A DNA stretch of 64,000 nt, from positions 25,672,481-25,736,480 of the forward strand of contig OY821746.1 of assembly GCA_963682055.1 (NCBI GenBank), written 5' to 3'. The stretch is from Primula veris. Its lineage: Eukaryota > Streptophyta > Magnoliopsida > Ericales > Primulaceae. Of this stretch, positions 18,999-32,095 are shown piece by piece (positions within the stretch are counted from its first letter, which is position 1; each line of letters opens with the position of its first letter). A program made the position numbers and the translations under genes. Under the pieces are notes generated by a model. That model saw nothing but the letters and a program-made list of their open reading frames with translations, was not told the origin of the DNA and did not search any database.

Positions 18999-19334
18999 TC
19001 ACCATCTAGGTTTTAATTTTCTCTTTTTGTCCTTCTTCTTGTTAATATCCTCGGAGGGATTGACAAGTCCAAAGTCACGTTGTCTTTGCCTACTTTCGAA
19101 CGAGAAATTGAGGGGAGATGACTCCCCTTGCTCCAACGAAATCTTCCTTCGTGCTTGGAAAATATCTATAGCCATCAACGAGTATAAAGCAATGACTCTT
19201 TGCTCCGACTCCAGGAATATCCGGTCCCACTTCTCTGTTTCACTTTCTTTCTCAAAAATGTCGTTTTCTTTACTATATATTATACGATCTTGTCTAATGC
19301 CTTTCCTCTTAACCATATCACGGGCAGTGGATAG
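18999..19334 (-). CDS. terminal exon of an unrecognised minus-strand gene (partial)
   Basis: Read on the minus strand, an acceptor (…ATATATGTTCAG) precedes a 112-codon frame that is open from its first base and ends in TAG. The product is highly charged with an EKWDRIFLESEQRV helix and a very basic tail (KKKDKKRKLKPRW), suggesting a nuclear protein. I do not recognise the family. A TACTAAC branch-point match lies at 19358-19364, 24 nt from the splice site. The copia element begins immediately upstream of it, so earlier exons must lie beyond 27321 and were not found. It may be a gene fragment. Confidence 0.45.
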   Translation of the reverse strand, partial: LSTARDMVKRKGIRQDRIIYSKENDIFEKESETEKWDRIFLESEQRVIALYSLMAIDIFQARRKISLEQGESSPLNFSFESRQRQRDFGLVNPSEDINKKKDKKRKLKPRW

Positions 19335-19360
19335 CTGAACATATATGATGGTAAATAGTT

Positions 19361-19365
19361 AGTAC
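19361..19365. repeat. target-site duplication, left copy (AGTAC)
   Basis: AGTAC directly precedes the TGTTGG start of the left copia LTR and matches 27317-27321. Confidence 0.95.
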
Positions 19366-20742
19366 TGTTGGAAAAACATGAATAAACATGGGTGTTTCTG
19401 AATGGTCGCTGGACCAACTTCGAGTCATTATTTCATACGACAACACTGAGTTGTTTATACCGTACTCAACGTGTTTGAGTAGCCCGTGTGAGGAGCTTTG
19501 TAACGGTATATCGCATGACCTATTCGGAGAATGGGTGTGAATACAAATCGGCTTCAAAGTTGGGCTCTCGAAAGCTTAATTCTGGAAAAACGAAATGGTA
19601 ATGGAAAAACCATTTAGAATAATCCCATATTGGAAGATTGAGGGTCAATTTTACAATATATATAGAATACCAACCCATGTATTTGTTAAACTAACATGTC
19701 CACATACACCTAAGATTATTAGTGTATACCACACACGCGCGTGTCTTGTGTCTCGGGTCGCAGGCGGGGGCTTGGGACTTGGGACTTGGGGAATGTCTTG
19801 GGTCTTGGGTCCAAATCCGAAAAGGGAGTTTTGTATAAAATACAAAAGCAGTCCCTAGAATTTCCAGCAACAGAAACGCCATCAATAAATGAGATTAATT
19901 GCTGCGGTTTCAGAATTTGATTGAGCGGATTCTGGGGGTGTAACTCCCAGAATTAATGACCATTATGGCTGCGGTTTCTATAGAGGCTATAAAAGGCAGC
20001 CCTCCCCCTTTCATTTCAGACACACCAGAACACACAACTCACAGCATAGCATACACATTAGAGAGAGAGAACCGCACCACCAACAGCTCGACCTGTGGTT
20101 CGGTGTCGGTTTCCATACGAGTCACTCGGTGACAGGAGTTGTACCTTGGGAACAAAGTCCCGAAACCAGAAACCTTTAAAGGTGGTTCGGGAAATATTGT
20201 TTAAGGGAAACTGCCCAGCAGTTGCCTCTCCTTTATTTTTCAGTCCTTTTAATTATGTTCTTTCATTTCTGTCCATTTAAATTCTGTTCTTTATTTCTGT
20301 CCATTCAAATTTCAGTACCTTTATTTTTCTGTATTTATATTTCTTTACTGTTTTACTTTCTGTAATTTCAATTCAGTTCTTTCCTATTCTGTAATTTCAA
20401 TTCAGTCATTTCCTATTCTGTAATTTGCTTTTCTGTATTTACAGAAACAGTCCAGCAGTTTAGTAATCATACTATTATGTCTGGTAGTTTCTTTTTATTG
20501 TTAAACAGTCCAGCAGTTTAGTTTTATACTATTCTGTCTGACAGTTTCAAACAATTACAATTCAGTCCAGCAGCTTAATAATTTATATTAATCTGTCTGG
20601 AATTTTAATCAGTGTTATTTAAATTATGTACGAGTCAGGAATTGTAATTTATATTCCAATTGTGAGAAATAAAATTGTTTATGTCCTTTGCAGTCCTTTG
20701 TTATTTACTTTATTACTTTTCGATATAGTACCAAAACCAACA
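19366..20742 (+). repeat. left (5') LTR of the copia element
   Basis: Begins TGTTGGAAAAACATG and ends ACCAAAACCAACA. The U5-like part is T-rich and contains repeated phrases such as ACAGTCCAGCAGTTTA (three diverged copies, 20440-20590). Confidence 0.95.
19988..19995 (+). promoter_or_regulatory. TATA box in the left copia LTR
   Basis: TATAAAAG is followed by a CT-rich stretch, a plausible promoter. The same box is at 26562-26569 in the right LTR. Confidence 0.6.
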
Positions 20743-21093
20743 ATCTTAAACAATATTATTATTTGGTTTCACTATTTTCGAAAAGAAAAAAAAGGACGTT
20801 TCTTTTTATTTTTTGTTGACGTCTCGGTTTTTATTCTTGCAAAGTCATTGCTAGTTTACTAGAAATTGAAGTTTGCAAATAGAATAAATCCGAATTGGTT
20901 TTAATCTTTTTAATTCTAGAATATAATAAAGAGTTCTTAGTGAAATAAAAAGTGATTTGATTTTCATGCTAGAATCTCTTTTATTTATTTTTTTATTCTT
21001 TTGAAGAAATCTAATTAAATTATAATTAGTATTTGCGATTAAGAATTTTAGTTTTCTTGCGAGAAACTAAACGGTTTTATATTGTCATTTCAG
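20743..21093 (+). other. copia 5' leader
   Basis: AT-rich untranslated leader between the LTR and the gag ATG. I could not identify a primer site matching initiator tRNA-Met. Confidence 0.6.
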
Positions 21094-24000
21094 ATGACTA
21101 ATGAGGATCAAACACCCACCGTTCCTTCGGGAGACGTGCATGGCGCAGTTGTGATTGGCAGTAGCCATAACATTGTGAGCGCTGCGAGTGGGGGGCTCAG
21201 GCACAGGCTGAGGCCGAAGTTGCTGCGACAAAGGCTGCGGCCAACGCTGCTGCGGCAGAGGCCGATGCTATGGCTGCGGCCAAGGCAGCGCTTGTGGCTG
21301 CGGCCAAGGCAAAGGGCAAGGCTCCGGCGACGCCGTCTATGCTAATGTTGCCAACCTCTCATCTAGAGAAACCGGAAAAGTTTAGGGGAAACAACTTCAA
21401 ACGTTGGCAGCAAAAAATGCTGTTTTATTTAACTGCCCTTAACCTTACCTGTTTTCTCAAGGAGTCTGCACCCGTCCTTAGCGAGGACGATGAGGATGTG
21501 CAGACGGTTTCGGCGGTGGAAGCGTGGAAACACGGCGACTACCTATGCCAGAACTACATCCTGTGTGCTCTGGATGACACTCTCTTCAGTGTATTCGAGC
21601 CCAAGGCTTCTACAAATGAGCTTTGGGAGTCTCTCGAAAGAAAGTACAAAGTGAATAACGCTGGCGTAAAGAAATTTATGGTCACAGACTTTCATGAGTA
21701 CATGATGACTGATGGGAAGAGTGTTATCGAGCAGGTTGAGGAACTCCAACTCATATACCATAGGCTTGAGGTTGAGGGGCTAGTTATCAACGAACCTTTT
21801 CAAGTGGCATTAATGATTGAAAAACTGCCACCTTCTTGGAAAGAGTTTCAAAACTACATGAAACACAAGCGAAAGGCTATGACCTTGGAGGGACTCATTG
21901 AGAGGCTCAATGTTGAGCAAAGCAACCGCCGATCCAGAAGGAAAGGCGGTGGCGGAGCAGGCAACGCGGTTGCCAAGGCCCATGTGGTTGAGGACGTTGT
22001 GTCTAAGCGGAAACACTTTGACAGCGGTGTCGGTGCTTCTCTCAAGAAGAAATTCATGGGAGATTGCTTTGTGTGCAACAAACCGGGCCATCGCGCCGCG
22101 GATTGTAAGATATGCATCGACAAGCCCAACCCCCCCCCCCACCCCAAAGAGGAAGTTCCAAGGGAAAGGGAGGAAGAGGGCACCTGCTCAGGCAAATGTG
22201 GCTGAGGGAGGAGATGATGCTGGACAAGACTACATGCACCTGAGTGCTGTGGTCTCTGAAGTGAACCTAGTGGGGAGCAACCCAAAGGAATGGTGGCTGG
22301 ACACAGGCGCCACCAGTCACATCTGTGCCAGCAAATGGATGTTCAAGACCTATACGGCCGTGGACAATGAGAGCTGCTTCATGGGAAACTCGGCTACTTC
22401 CAGGGTGGAAGGAAAAGGAACCGTGCTGCTGAAGATGACATCGGGAAAGGAGCTAACACTGAATGGCGTGCTCCATGTGCCGGAAATTCGTAAGAATCTG
22501 GTTTCCGGGTCTATGATGGTGAACAAAGAATTTAAACTTGTATTTGAATCTGCTAAAATTGTAATCACCTTAAATGGAATGTACATAGGCCGTGGCTATA
22601 TGACCAATTGCATGTTTAAATTAAATGTTGGTACTCCGGCTCCTAAAGCCGAGTCTGCTATTGAGGGTACTAAGGCTAAGGCCAGTACCAAGAATAATGT
22701 AATCGTGAATGTTGCCCAAGTGGCTAATAAAACTTCTTTTGCTTATTCTTGTGATTCATTTAATTTATAGCATGGTAGATTAGGTCATGTGAATTCTAAT
22801 TTTATGAAGAAATTAATATCACTGAATCTACTACCTAATTTTGTATTTGATAAACAACATAAATGTGAGGTTTGTGTTGAGGCAAAATTAGCCAAGTCTT
22901 CGTATCAACATATTGAACGAAGTACTGAACTTCTCGGTCTAATACACACGGATGTATGCGACTTAAAGTTTATACAAACGCGAGGAGGGAAAAAGTATTT
23001 CATCACATTTATAGATGACTGTACTAGATACTGTTGTGTCTACTTAATGAGAAGTAAAGACGAAGCGGTAGAGAAATTCGCTCTTTATAAGACCGAAGTA
23101 GAAAATCAACTCAATAAAAAAATTAAAATGTTGAGGAGTGATAGAGGCGGTGAATACGAGGCACCGTTTGCGCAGATATGCGCAGAAAGTGGCATTGTAC
23201 ATCAAACCACAGCCCCATACTCTCCGAAGAAGAATGGGGTTGCCGAGCATAAGAATAGAACACTCAAGGAAATGATGAATGCTATGTTAATAAGTTCTGG
23301 GTTACCCAAGAACATGTGGGGGGAAGCGCTGCTTTCCGCCAACTATGTATTGAACAAACTACCGCATAAGAAGCGTGATAAACCACCTTATGAACTATGG
23401 AAAGGCCATCGGCTGAGCTATAAGTTCTTAAGGGTTTGGGGTTGTCTTGCGAAGGTCCTTGTCTCGCTTCCGAAAAGAACGAGAATAGGGCAAAAGACGG
23501 TAGACTGTGTTTTCATAGGATATGCACAAAACAGTAGTGCTTATCGTTTTCTCGTGCACAAGTCGGATAATCCCGATGTGCATGTAGATACTATCATCAA
23601 AGCTCGAGAAGCTTCTTTCTTCGAGGAGATATTTCCCCGCAATTCTTCCATAACTGTAGAGACTGAGGAGTCAAACAGTGAGGAAAATGTGGAGGTAAGC
23701 GAACCGTTGGAGGAAGAAGAAGAAGAGCCTCGACGTAGTAAAAGGGCTAGAAAGGAAACGTCTTTCGGTCCAGATTTTGTAACCTTCATGATAGAAGGGG
23801 AACCGGCGACATTCAAACAAGCAATGTCGTCCCCGGAAGCCCAATATTGGGAGGAGGCGATCAACAATGAGGTTGAATCGATCTTACAAAATCACACTTG
23901 GGAACTAGTGGATCTACCACCCGGGTGTAAGCCACTAGGACACAAGTGGATCTTCAAGAGGAAGAGAAAGCTCGATGGAACAATCGAGAAATACAAGGCG

Positions 24001-25442
24001 AGGCTTGTAGTAAAAGGTTTTAGACAAACCAAAGGTGTCGACTATTTCGACCCCTATGCTCCTGTCTCCAGGAAGACGTCAATCCGGATAGTCATTGCCC
24101 TCGCGGCACTGTTCGATCTGGAAATACATCAAATGGATGTTAAAATGGCGTTCTTGAATGGTGTACTGGAAGAGGAAATTTACATGGAACAACCGGAAGG
24201 GTTTGTGGTTCCAGGTAAAGCGCACAAGGTGTGTAAACTTATGAAATCCTTATATGGACTTAAACAAGCACCTAAACAGTGGCACGAAAAATTTTATAGA
24301 GTGATGCTATCAAACGGTTTTCGGATAAACGAGTGTGACAAATGCTCTACGTAAAAGGAAATGAAAAGGACTACGTGGTAGTCTGCCTCTACGTAGATGA
24401 CATGATTATAATAGGGAGTATTGATAACATCAACTCCACTAAGAGAATGCTGTCACAAAAATTCGAGATGAAAGACTTGGGTGTCGCTGATGTAATACTT
24501 GGTATGAAAATTACCAAGACATCAGACGGATATGCGCTATCTCAAACTCACTATGTCAAGCAGATGCTTGACAAATTTGATAAAGATAGTAGGGCTACAT
24601 CCAGAACTCCGATAGAGATCTCAACGACCCTGAAAAAGAATTTTGGGGAGAGTGTGAGACAATTGGAATATTCTCGAATAATAGGCAGTCTGATGTACGT
24701 CATGAACTGTACTAGACCAGACATAGCCAACTCAGTGAGTATACTGAGTAGGTACACCAGTAATCTCAATGAGGAACACTGGAAGGCCATCATGAGACTT
24801 CTCAGATATATGAGATACACTGCCGACTGAGGGTTGCATTATACCAGATATCCCGCTATACTGGAAGGGTATTCTGATGCAAACTGGATCTCGGATTCCA
24901 ACAGTACACGATCTACTAGCGGATATGTGTTCTTGTTGGGAGGAGCAGCTGTCTCGTGGAGATCATCCAAGCAGACCTGCATAGCTAGATCAACTATGGA
25001 ATCTGAGTTCATAGCGTTGGATCTAGCAACAGAAGAGGCTGACTGGCTGAGAAGCTTTCTGGAAGGAATTCCAATGTGGCCGAAACCTGTCCCAGCAATA
25101 AGCATGCACTGCGATAGTCAGTCAGCTATTGGTCTGGCGCAGGATCATATGTATAATGGGAAGTCCCGACATATTCGTCGGAGACATAAATCCGTAAGAG
25201 AATTGTTAGCTAACGGTGTGGTGTCATTAGATTTTGTGAGATCTAAGAACAATATAGCGGATCCATTTACAAAAGGCTTGACTCAGGTAGGAGTTGAAGT
25301 TTCATTGAGGGGAATGGGGTTGAAGCCCATCAAACTGGAAACCTCCTTAGAGGCAAGCCAACCCGAACTGGATTCTCCAACGTCGGGTTCAATGGGAAAA
25401 CCGAACTGTGGGGGTGACCGAACAAAGCACTCGGGAACTTAA
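21094..25442 (+). pseudogene. copia gag-pol, broken
   Basis: Gag starts at 21094 and changes frame at a G6 run (21190-21195). The gag core and CCHC knuckle ([14 protein letters not shown]) follow. A second frameshift lies at a C10 run near 22131-22140, then protease with the WLDTGATSH motif. An in-frame TAG at 22768-22770 replaces the Trp normally found before HGRLGHV. Integrase has its zinc finger, HTDVCDL and the FIDDCTRY region. RT includes [11 protein letters not shown], then a frameshift near 24340, then YVDDM. Another in-frame stop (TGA) lies at 24828-24830, before RNase H ([10 protein letters not shown] … DSQSAIGLA). The element cannot make its own proteins but has intact LTRs and could be mobilised in trans. 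Confidence 0.9.
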
Positions 25443-25910
25443 GTTCCCAGCCCATTTCTAGGATGAAAAAATGATAGACCTAGACCATCTTAAGGGTGAG
25501 TATAAGGCTCTTAATGAAAACAAGTATCTCGAATGTCGAGAGGGGTGAGTCAGGACACCCTTGACTTGAAATCACCTATGACGAGTGTGTATGGCCAATA
25601 CTATGTGATGAGACATGGGCTAAATCACTAGAGCAATCGGTTGAATTTTGCCAAGGCAGTCCACGGCCAAATATGGACAACAACCAAAGGGCTTAGTAAG
25701 TGGTGTAGAGAGGACACTGTGTGCGTATTACCCTGGTATGCACAAACGCTAAAGGGTTCAAGGCTTAAAGGCTACCCAATAATAGCATATCAGATTTTAC
25801 GTCACTACGGTAGGTTCAAGGCGCGCGCTACCTGTCCTTATGTAGTGAACTCTTGCGGTTCTCTCGTATGCATTTAGGAGCATTTTTATTTTCAGCCAAT
25901 TGCATTCATG
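25443..25910 (+). other. copia 3' untranslated region
   Basis: Between the RNase H stop and the polypurine tract. The short ORF 25641-25877 has no domain and is probably fortuitous. Confidence 0.6.
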
Positions 25911-25918
25911 TGGAGGAT
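25911..25918 (+). other. polypurine tract of the copia element
   Basis: TGGAGGAT immediately precedes the right LTR, the expected site of plus-strand priming. Confidence 0.65.
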
Positions 25919-27316
25919 TGTTGGAAAAACATGTATAAACATGGGTGTTTCCGAATGGTCGCTGGACCAACTTCGAGTCATTATTTCATGTGACAGTGCT
26001 GAGTTGTTTATACCGTACTCAACGTGTTTGAGTAGCCCGTGTGACGAGCTTCGTAACGGTATATTGCATGACCTATTCGGAGAATGGGTGTGAATACAAA
26101 TCGGCTTCAAAGTTGGACTCTCGAAAGCTTAATTCTGGAAAAACGAAATGGTAATGGAAAAACCATTTAGAATAATCCCATATTGGAAGATTGAGGGTCA
26201 ATTTTACAATATATATAGAATACCAACCCATGTAGTTGTTAAACTAACATGTCCACATACACCTAAGAGTATTAGTGTGTACCACACACACGCGCTCGTT
26301 CATGTCTCGTGTCTCGGGGCTTGGGCTTGGGCTTGGGATTTGGATTTAGGATTTGGGGAATGTCTCGGGTCTTGGGTCTTGGGTCCAAATCCGAAAAGGG
26401 AGTTTTGTATAAAATACAAAAGCAGTCCCTAGAGTTTCCAGCAACAGAAACACCAGCAATAAATGAGATTAATTGTTGCGGTTTCAGAATTTGATTGAGT
26501 GGATTCTGGGGGTGTAACTCCCAGAATTAATGACCATTATGACTGCGATTTCTATAGAGGCTATAAAAGGCAGCCCTCCCCCTCTCATTTCAGACACACC
26601 AGAACACACAACTCACAGCATAGCATACACATTAGAGAGAGAGAATCGCACCACCAACAGCTCGACCTGTGGTTCGGTGTCGGTTTCCATACGAGTCACT
26701 CAGTGACAGGAGTTGTACCTTGGGAACAAAGTCCCGAAACCAGAAACCTTTAAAGGTGGTTCGGGAAATATTGTTTAAGGGAAACTGCCCAGCAGTTGCC
26801 TCTCCTTTATTTTTCAGTCCTTTTAATTATGTTCTTTCATTTCTGTCCATTTAAATTCTGTTCTTTATTTCTGTCCATTTAAATTTCAGTACCTTTATTT
26901 TTCTGTATTTATATTTCTTTACTTTTTTACTTTCTGTAATTTCAATTCAGTTCTTTCCTATTCTGTAATTTCAATTCAGTCATTTCCTATTCTGTAATTT
27001 CCTTTTTTGTATTTACAGAAACAGTCCAGCAGTTTAGTAATCATACTATTATATCTGGCAGTTTTTTTTTATTGTTAAACAGTCCAGTAATTTAGTTTTA
27101 TACTATTCTGTCTGACAGTTTCAAACAATTAGAATTCAGTCCAGCAGATTAATAATTTATATTAATCTGTCTGGAATTTTAATTAGTGTTATTTAAATTC
27201 TGTACGAGTCAGGAATTGTAATTTATATTCCAATTGTGATAAATAAAATTGTTTATTTCCTTTGCAGTCCTTTGTTATTTACTTTATTACTTTTCGTTAT
27301 AGTACCAAAACCAACA
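25919..27316 (+). repeat. right (3') LTR of the copia element
   Basis: Same ends as the left LTR. It is slightly longer through small indels around 26300-26380, where the CTTGGG-type microsatellite differs in length. Confidence 0.95.
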
Positions 27317-27321
27317 AGTAC
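27317..27321. repeat. target-site duplication, right copy (AGTAC)
   Basis: Matches 19361-19365, confirming a simple integration. Confidence 0.95.
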
Positions 27322-30300
27322 TCTCATGTTGAGTAAATCGCATCATTCCAACTACACCTATGAAAATCAAAATGCAATTTTAATTTATATAAAAGATAGA
27401 ACCAGTTGTGAGCAAGGAATGAACTAGGTAGGGACAGTCGGGGGTGTATCCCCTCTTGAAAAAACTTGATAAAAAATAGATTGTTCATATGTATTTTGAT
27501 CAAAACTTTTAAATTTTAGTGTTTCAGCCTCCCTCCGTAAAATAACTTTATATAAGGTATTTTTTTTTATATAGAAAATCATTTTCCCATTTCACAATCC
27601 TGGTACCGTCACTTATTGTGAGAACCACCAGCCATGCTCAATTTTTTTTATCAACATTTGGAGCTAGCGTAAGATTATGGAGAACTTACCCCAAAAAAAC
27701 ATTATGGAGTCCAAATACTAGTTCAAACAAGACTCTCACAACAAATGCAAAATGTTACATGATGTCATAGACTCATAGTAATAAAGCCAATGTGAATATA
27801 AAGACCAGAAAACTAGGATCGGGCTCAGAAATCAAACTCTGAGAATAACAGATGAGAGATAATTCGAGACAAGCCATTGAATTCTTTACACAAGACCAAA
27901 AATCAATTCACCCAAAACAAGGACTATAAAACCAGAGAGAACCCTGTATCGTAGACTAGCGATACGCATCATCGGCGTGCCAACACACAAGAGAATCCGA
28001 ATGGAGCAGGTCTAAAACTAGACCGCGACTAATAGCTAAAAAGGTAGAACATGATCTAAGGCCTATCGGGATAAATAAAACAAAGCAGCCACCTACCAAT
28101 ATCTAATCGTTCCTCAAAAAGGCAAAACTCGGACGGGATGGATCCACACTTTCCGTAAATACAAGACCAAATCCTAGGCAGGCAGTTAATAAATTTGATA
28201 AATTCAAGATCCATGTCTCTGTTGTTAGATGGTATGTTACAGATGAGTTGAACCAGATCATTCAAAATCCTAGGCAGGCAGTTAATAAAAATTGATAAAC
28301 AATAAACTAGAGTAAGAAAGATAAAGAACGTAAATTAGGATAGTGATTATATTAATGATATTGTTGTCATTAGATTGAGAGTAAACCTTTTTAGACAGAG
28401 TAAACGCAAACAAGGAAACTAAATAATTGTAGTACAATTATGCAATGTGATATTATTCTCATGGTAGAAAATAATTCTCCAAATCTCTCTTAATATAGTA
28501 TAATCAAATCAAATATTCTCTAATATATCCATCTTCGAATAAATTTTTTATGTTTTTTCTACATTTTTAACAACGGTTTCTAGAATATATTTTTAGCCTA
28601 GGAGTAATATGTTTTAATAACTAATGTATGTTTGTCATTTGAGATTACCTCATTGTATGTATCATAGTTGTTGTAGTTTCTATTTAAAAATCGGTACCAA
28701 TTTTGCTGCAGATTGCACTAATTTTTCTCTTCACCCATTCTTTTTTGCTTTTTCTTTTTGATTTTATAATTAATGCTCAAATACTCTTTTAATAGGGATA
28801 ATATATAGTGACTGTATCTGACGTGGATCTTCTTAAATAATTGCTCTGATTTAGCTACTAGTGTCTTAGTTTATTTGGTAAATCATTGTTGCTTACATAA
28901 CAAACAAGAGACAAATCAACTTGTTTAAGAACTATACTGATGTTCACCAAGTCATATGTAATTAGTAGAGTTTAAACTTTAAAGGGACAATGATTAGTTC
29001 TGATGAAGTTACAAAGAAATCAGAAATGTCTATTTTCCCTATTCGTTGTTAAGTATTCAGTAAACGTTACTTTTTATGTGTTATCGTAGTCGCGTGAACC
29101 AAAAACATGTATAAAAATTTGCAGTTTCGTGGGACTGTTGACAGGCTTTACTCAAGGTTCACTAGCTTTCAGTAACTCATTTTTGTTGCAATAGGGGGAG
29201 ACACCTATTTATGCAAAAATTCCCCAGAACCTACATATATGCCGTTACGCACAGGTCTTCTTTCCCTTCCTCAACCGAATTAAGAGACAAGAAAAACTGA
29301 ATTAAAATCCGGAATAATGTCAAGTTGACTAATAAGGGCTAAAAGTTAAGTTGTAATTCGCTCTTGATCTCGACAGGGGTATTCAGAATTAGATGAGATC
29401 AACAATTCTGTGAATTACGCAAACGTCTTCAATCAGCTCCCTTTATAGTTTATGGTGAAGAATTTTTAATTGAATGTACGTATTAGAAAAACTAATAAGC
29501 TCCGGTTCCAACATATAAATGTCTGTAAAAACTTGCACCAGCGCAAGGCATCACCATTCACCAAGAAATTTTAGCCTATTTTCTATAGGGCCGGTTATTG
29601 ACATAGGCCAAAAACACGTAACTAAACTGCTTCACTTTTCTTAAAAATAAAAATAAGCCTGGCTACGACATAAAAAACCTCATAAAAAGAATTTGGACTT
29701 GTCCCTTTAAATGTAAATAAAAGTGTTAGGCGTAACTCGTCTTACACAATAGGCTAAGTAGACAGCCTTCTGCAAATCACAAGTTTTTCGAAGTTCAATA
29801 TTTTGGTAACTAATTTAGTGTGCTTAATATTTTGCATTCGACAACTGAAGTAAGTAACCGTTTGTGGTAATTATATGGCGAGAAACCTAAGAAAAAGGGA
29901 TGGCAGCTAGACTCCACCTTTTTGGAACGCAGTGACAACTGAAATGATCTTCCGATTAAATGCCATCTTGCCCACGGATTTAATATCCTCGATTTCTGCA
30001 TAATGTTTTAGTCCTTTCTTATATTTGGTGTATGGCTCGGGTTGGCTTAAGATAACTGGTTATACGCCTCACTTATAACAAGCCTTCCTTCTCCAAGAAC
30101 CACCAGTGATAAACATCTAGCGAAGGGACTGGGTCATTCCATTGGTGGAGATTTCTTGCCTTTGACTTAGTAGTTCACACTTAGCTACAGCTTAAATATC
30201 ATTATTGTTGCGGCCAAATATTATATATTACTAAATGCTCAAGAACAGGTAATGGTGAGTCATTACTTGATAGTTATATTAATTATATACTAGATTAGTG

Positions 30301-31734
30301 GGTATTATTTAAGTTAAGCCAGCCTTGTAATTAATATGTTACAAACATTCGGAAATGTTGAAAGAGTTTCCAGACTTAGTCTTTGATGTATTCCAACCTT
30401 CGACGTACTGCAAAAGCGGAAAACGTGTTTGATATTATAGATCTGAAGATTTGAACCTTTATCAATCTATCAACCAGAGGTGGTAAAATAAATAAATACT
30501 CCGTATATATGTAAGTTGTAAACTAGAAGCAAAAATTGGTTTAGTTAAAGTTAGCCTTCCATGAAAAAGCCATTCGTACAGTTCAAGATCTATCTCTTGA
30601 AATAAGCAAAACTAGAATGTAAGTACGTACTGTATAGTCTGTAACGGATAATATGATAGCACATCTTTGAATGTTTTCAATTTCATTATGTGGGAATGTG
30701 AATTAATGCCTTCAACCCCAGTCACTATCAGGACACATTTTCCTAAGGTGCTAGTTCTAGTCAAGGAAATGATTTGTCTGATTTGTTTAAAAAATTAAGC
30801 CAGACAATTACTTATGTCATTGCTGACTTATGTATCATTTAAGGCTTGTGTTTGAGGGCAAAAATAAAAATAAAATAGTTTTTTCATAGTAAAGTGATTA
30901 GGTCATTCATCAATAACCTTCACTGAGTGATAATCTTAAAAATTATTGGCACCGGCTTTAGGTGTCGGATTGTGTTAAGTAAACTAGGACGAATATTGTA
31001 ATACTGTATTTGCTAATATCTTAATGTTAATCAGTCCGAAACTTTTGATAAATTTAACAAGTACCTCAAAAGAGAGAGAAATGAAAATTGCTGAATTGAA
31101 TCTTAGCTTTAATTGATGGATGCAATTTTGCTGCATTGAGGCTATGAGCACATACAATTAACTATGGTTGCACTAAATCTAATAGTGCTATCATGCTAAA
31201 CTAATTTCAAGTAATCCAACAAATTAAGTATTTCACAGAATTCAAAACAACTTTAAAAGAGACAACAAAGAAACATTGTTTCTTGAAAACCAATAAGAGA
31301 CATTTTAGTAATCAGTAGTTTAGCTTTCGCCTCATATGTATTTCCATGACTGCATGAACTTACAAAGGGACAAACAATTAAAAAGAAAGATCTTAAATAT
31401 TAATATTGAAACAGTGAATTTATTCATCGTTTGGTAAGTACAATATACAATCAAATTTACATACTGATGTACTATTTTAACTTCTACTCAATATCTAACT
31501 ATCCCGAATTTGAAATTTTTGATGGATATATTTGCGGCTTATTCCCCTTTATTTCTGATAAAAATTTACAGATTAATTATCAATCTGGATAGGTCAATGT
31601 CAATGCCTTTTTAAAATGGGATTATGTCATTGTCTTGCTTTCATCATCTCACTTTGCGTTTTGCAATTAAACATCTTATTTTTATACCCAATACTGTTAG
31701 GGTCTTCTTGAATACTAGCTTGTTTTTAAATTTA
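27322..31734. other. gene-poor AT-rich intergenic DNA
   Basis: No convincing gene. A 22-bp phrase containing AATCCTAGGCAGGCAGTTAA occurs twice (about 28171 and 28263), beside a minus-strand 70-codon ORF (28056-28265) that I do not recognise. Any upstream exons of the minus-strand gene at 18999 would be expected here, but none could be defined. Confidence 0.4.
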
Positions 31735-31749
31735 TTTAATTAGTGTGAG

Positions 31750-32095
31750 AAATAGGAGTTCGCTCAGGACTTCCGTGTTTACTTGTTTATTTTCAATCAA
31801 ATTTTAAATTTTCATAATTTTTTTCGTAAATCTATAATATTTTATATTATATTGTATTCAAATTTTAAAATATTTGGACATAATATTGTTTTAGATGATT
31901 TTTCTAAAATTTAATATTTAATTTACACTAATTTATACATTTATTTCAAAATAAATTAAATTTTCTTTTAAAAGTAATTATTTAAATGTTTTGATACATG
32001 TTTTATATTAATTGTATAAAAATTTTCAAATTTTCAAATTTTTTTTTTGAGATAAAATAAGTGAAATACAGAGAAGATGAGGTAGTATAATATTT
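31750..32095 (+). mobile_element. MITE-like repeat, local family M, copy
   Basis: Shares the core ACATAATATTGTTTTAGA, TTTAATTTACACTAATTTA and GATAAAATAAGT with copies at 53525 and 63505, over about 350 bp. The ends are related to the inverted repeats of those copies. Confidence 0.75.

Larger units (their letters stand above)
19366..27316 (+). mobile_element. Ty1/copia LTR retrotransposon, decayed
   Basis: A full-length element of 7,951 bp with 1,377- and 1,398-bp LTRs, TG..CA ends (TGTTGG/CCAACA) and a perfect 5-bp TSD. The internal order is gag, protease, integrase, RT, RNase H, which is diagnostic of copia. Coding capacity is destroyed by at least three frameshifts and two in-frame stops. 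The LTR pair differs at a few percent of sites by eye, so the insertion is not very recent. No tRNA-iMet primer site is seen just inside the left LTR. Lineage is probably Tork-like, but this is not certain. Confidence 0.95.

Noticed and set aside
21854..22285. Minus-strand ORFs opposite the copia gag
   Set aside because: They mirror the recognised gag-protease coding strand and show no domain.
28056..28265. 70-codon minus-strand ORF as an upstream exon of the gene at 18999
   Set aside because: No splice sites with matching phase could be defined, and it overlaps a local 22-bp repeat.
29912..30001. Short minus-strand frame after a TATGCAG acceptor-like site
   Set aside because: Only about 29 codons before a stop, with no recognised family. 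Too little to call an exon.
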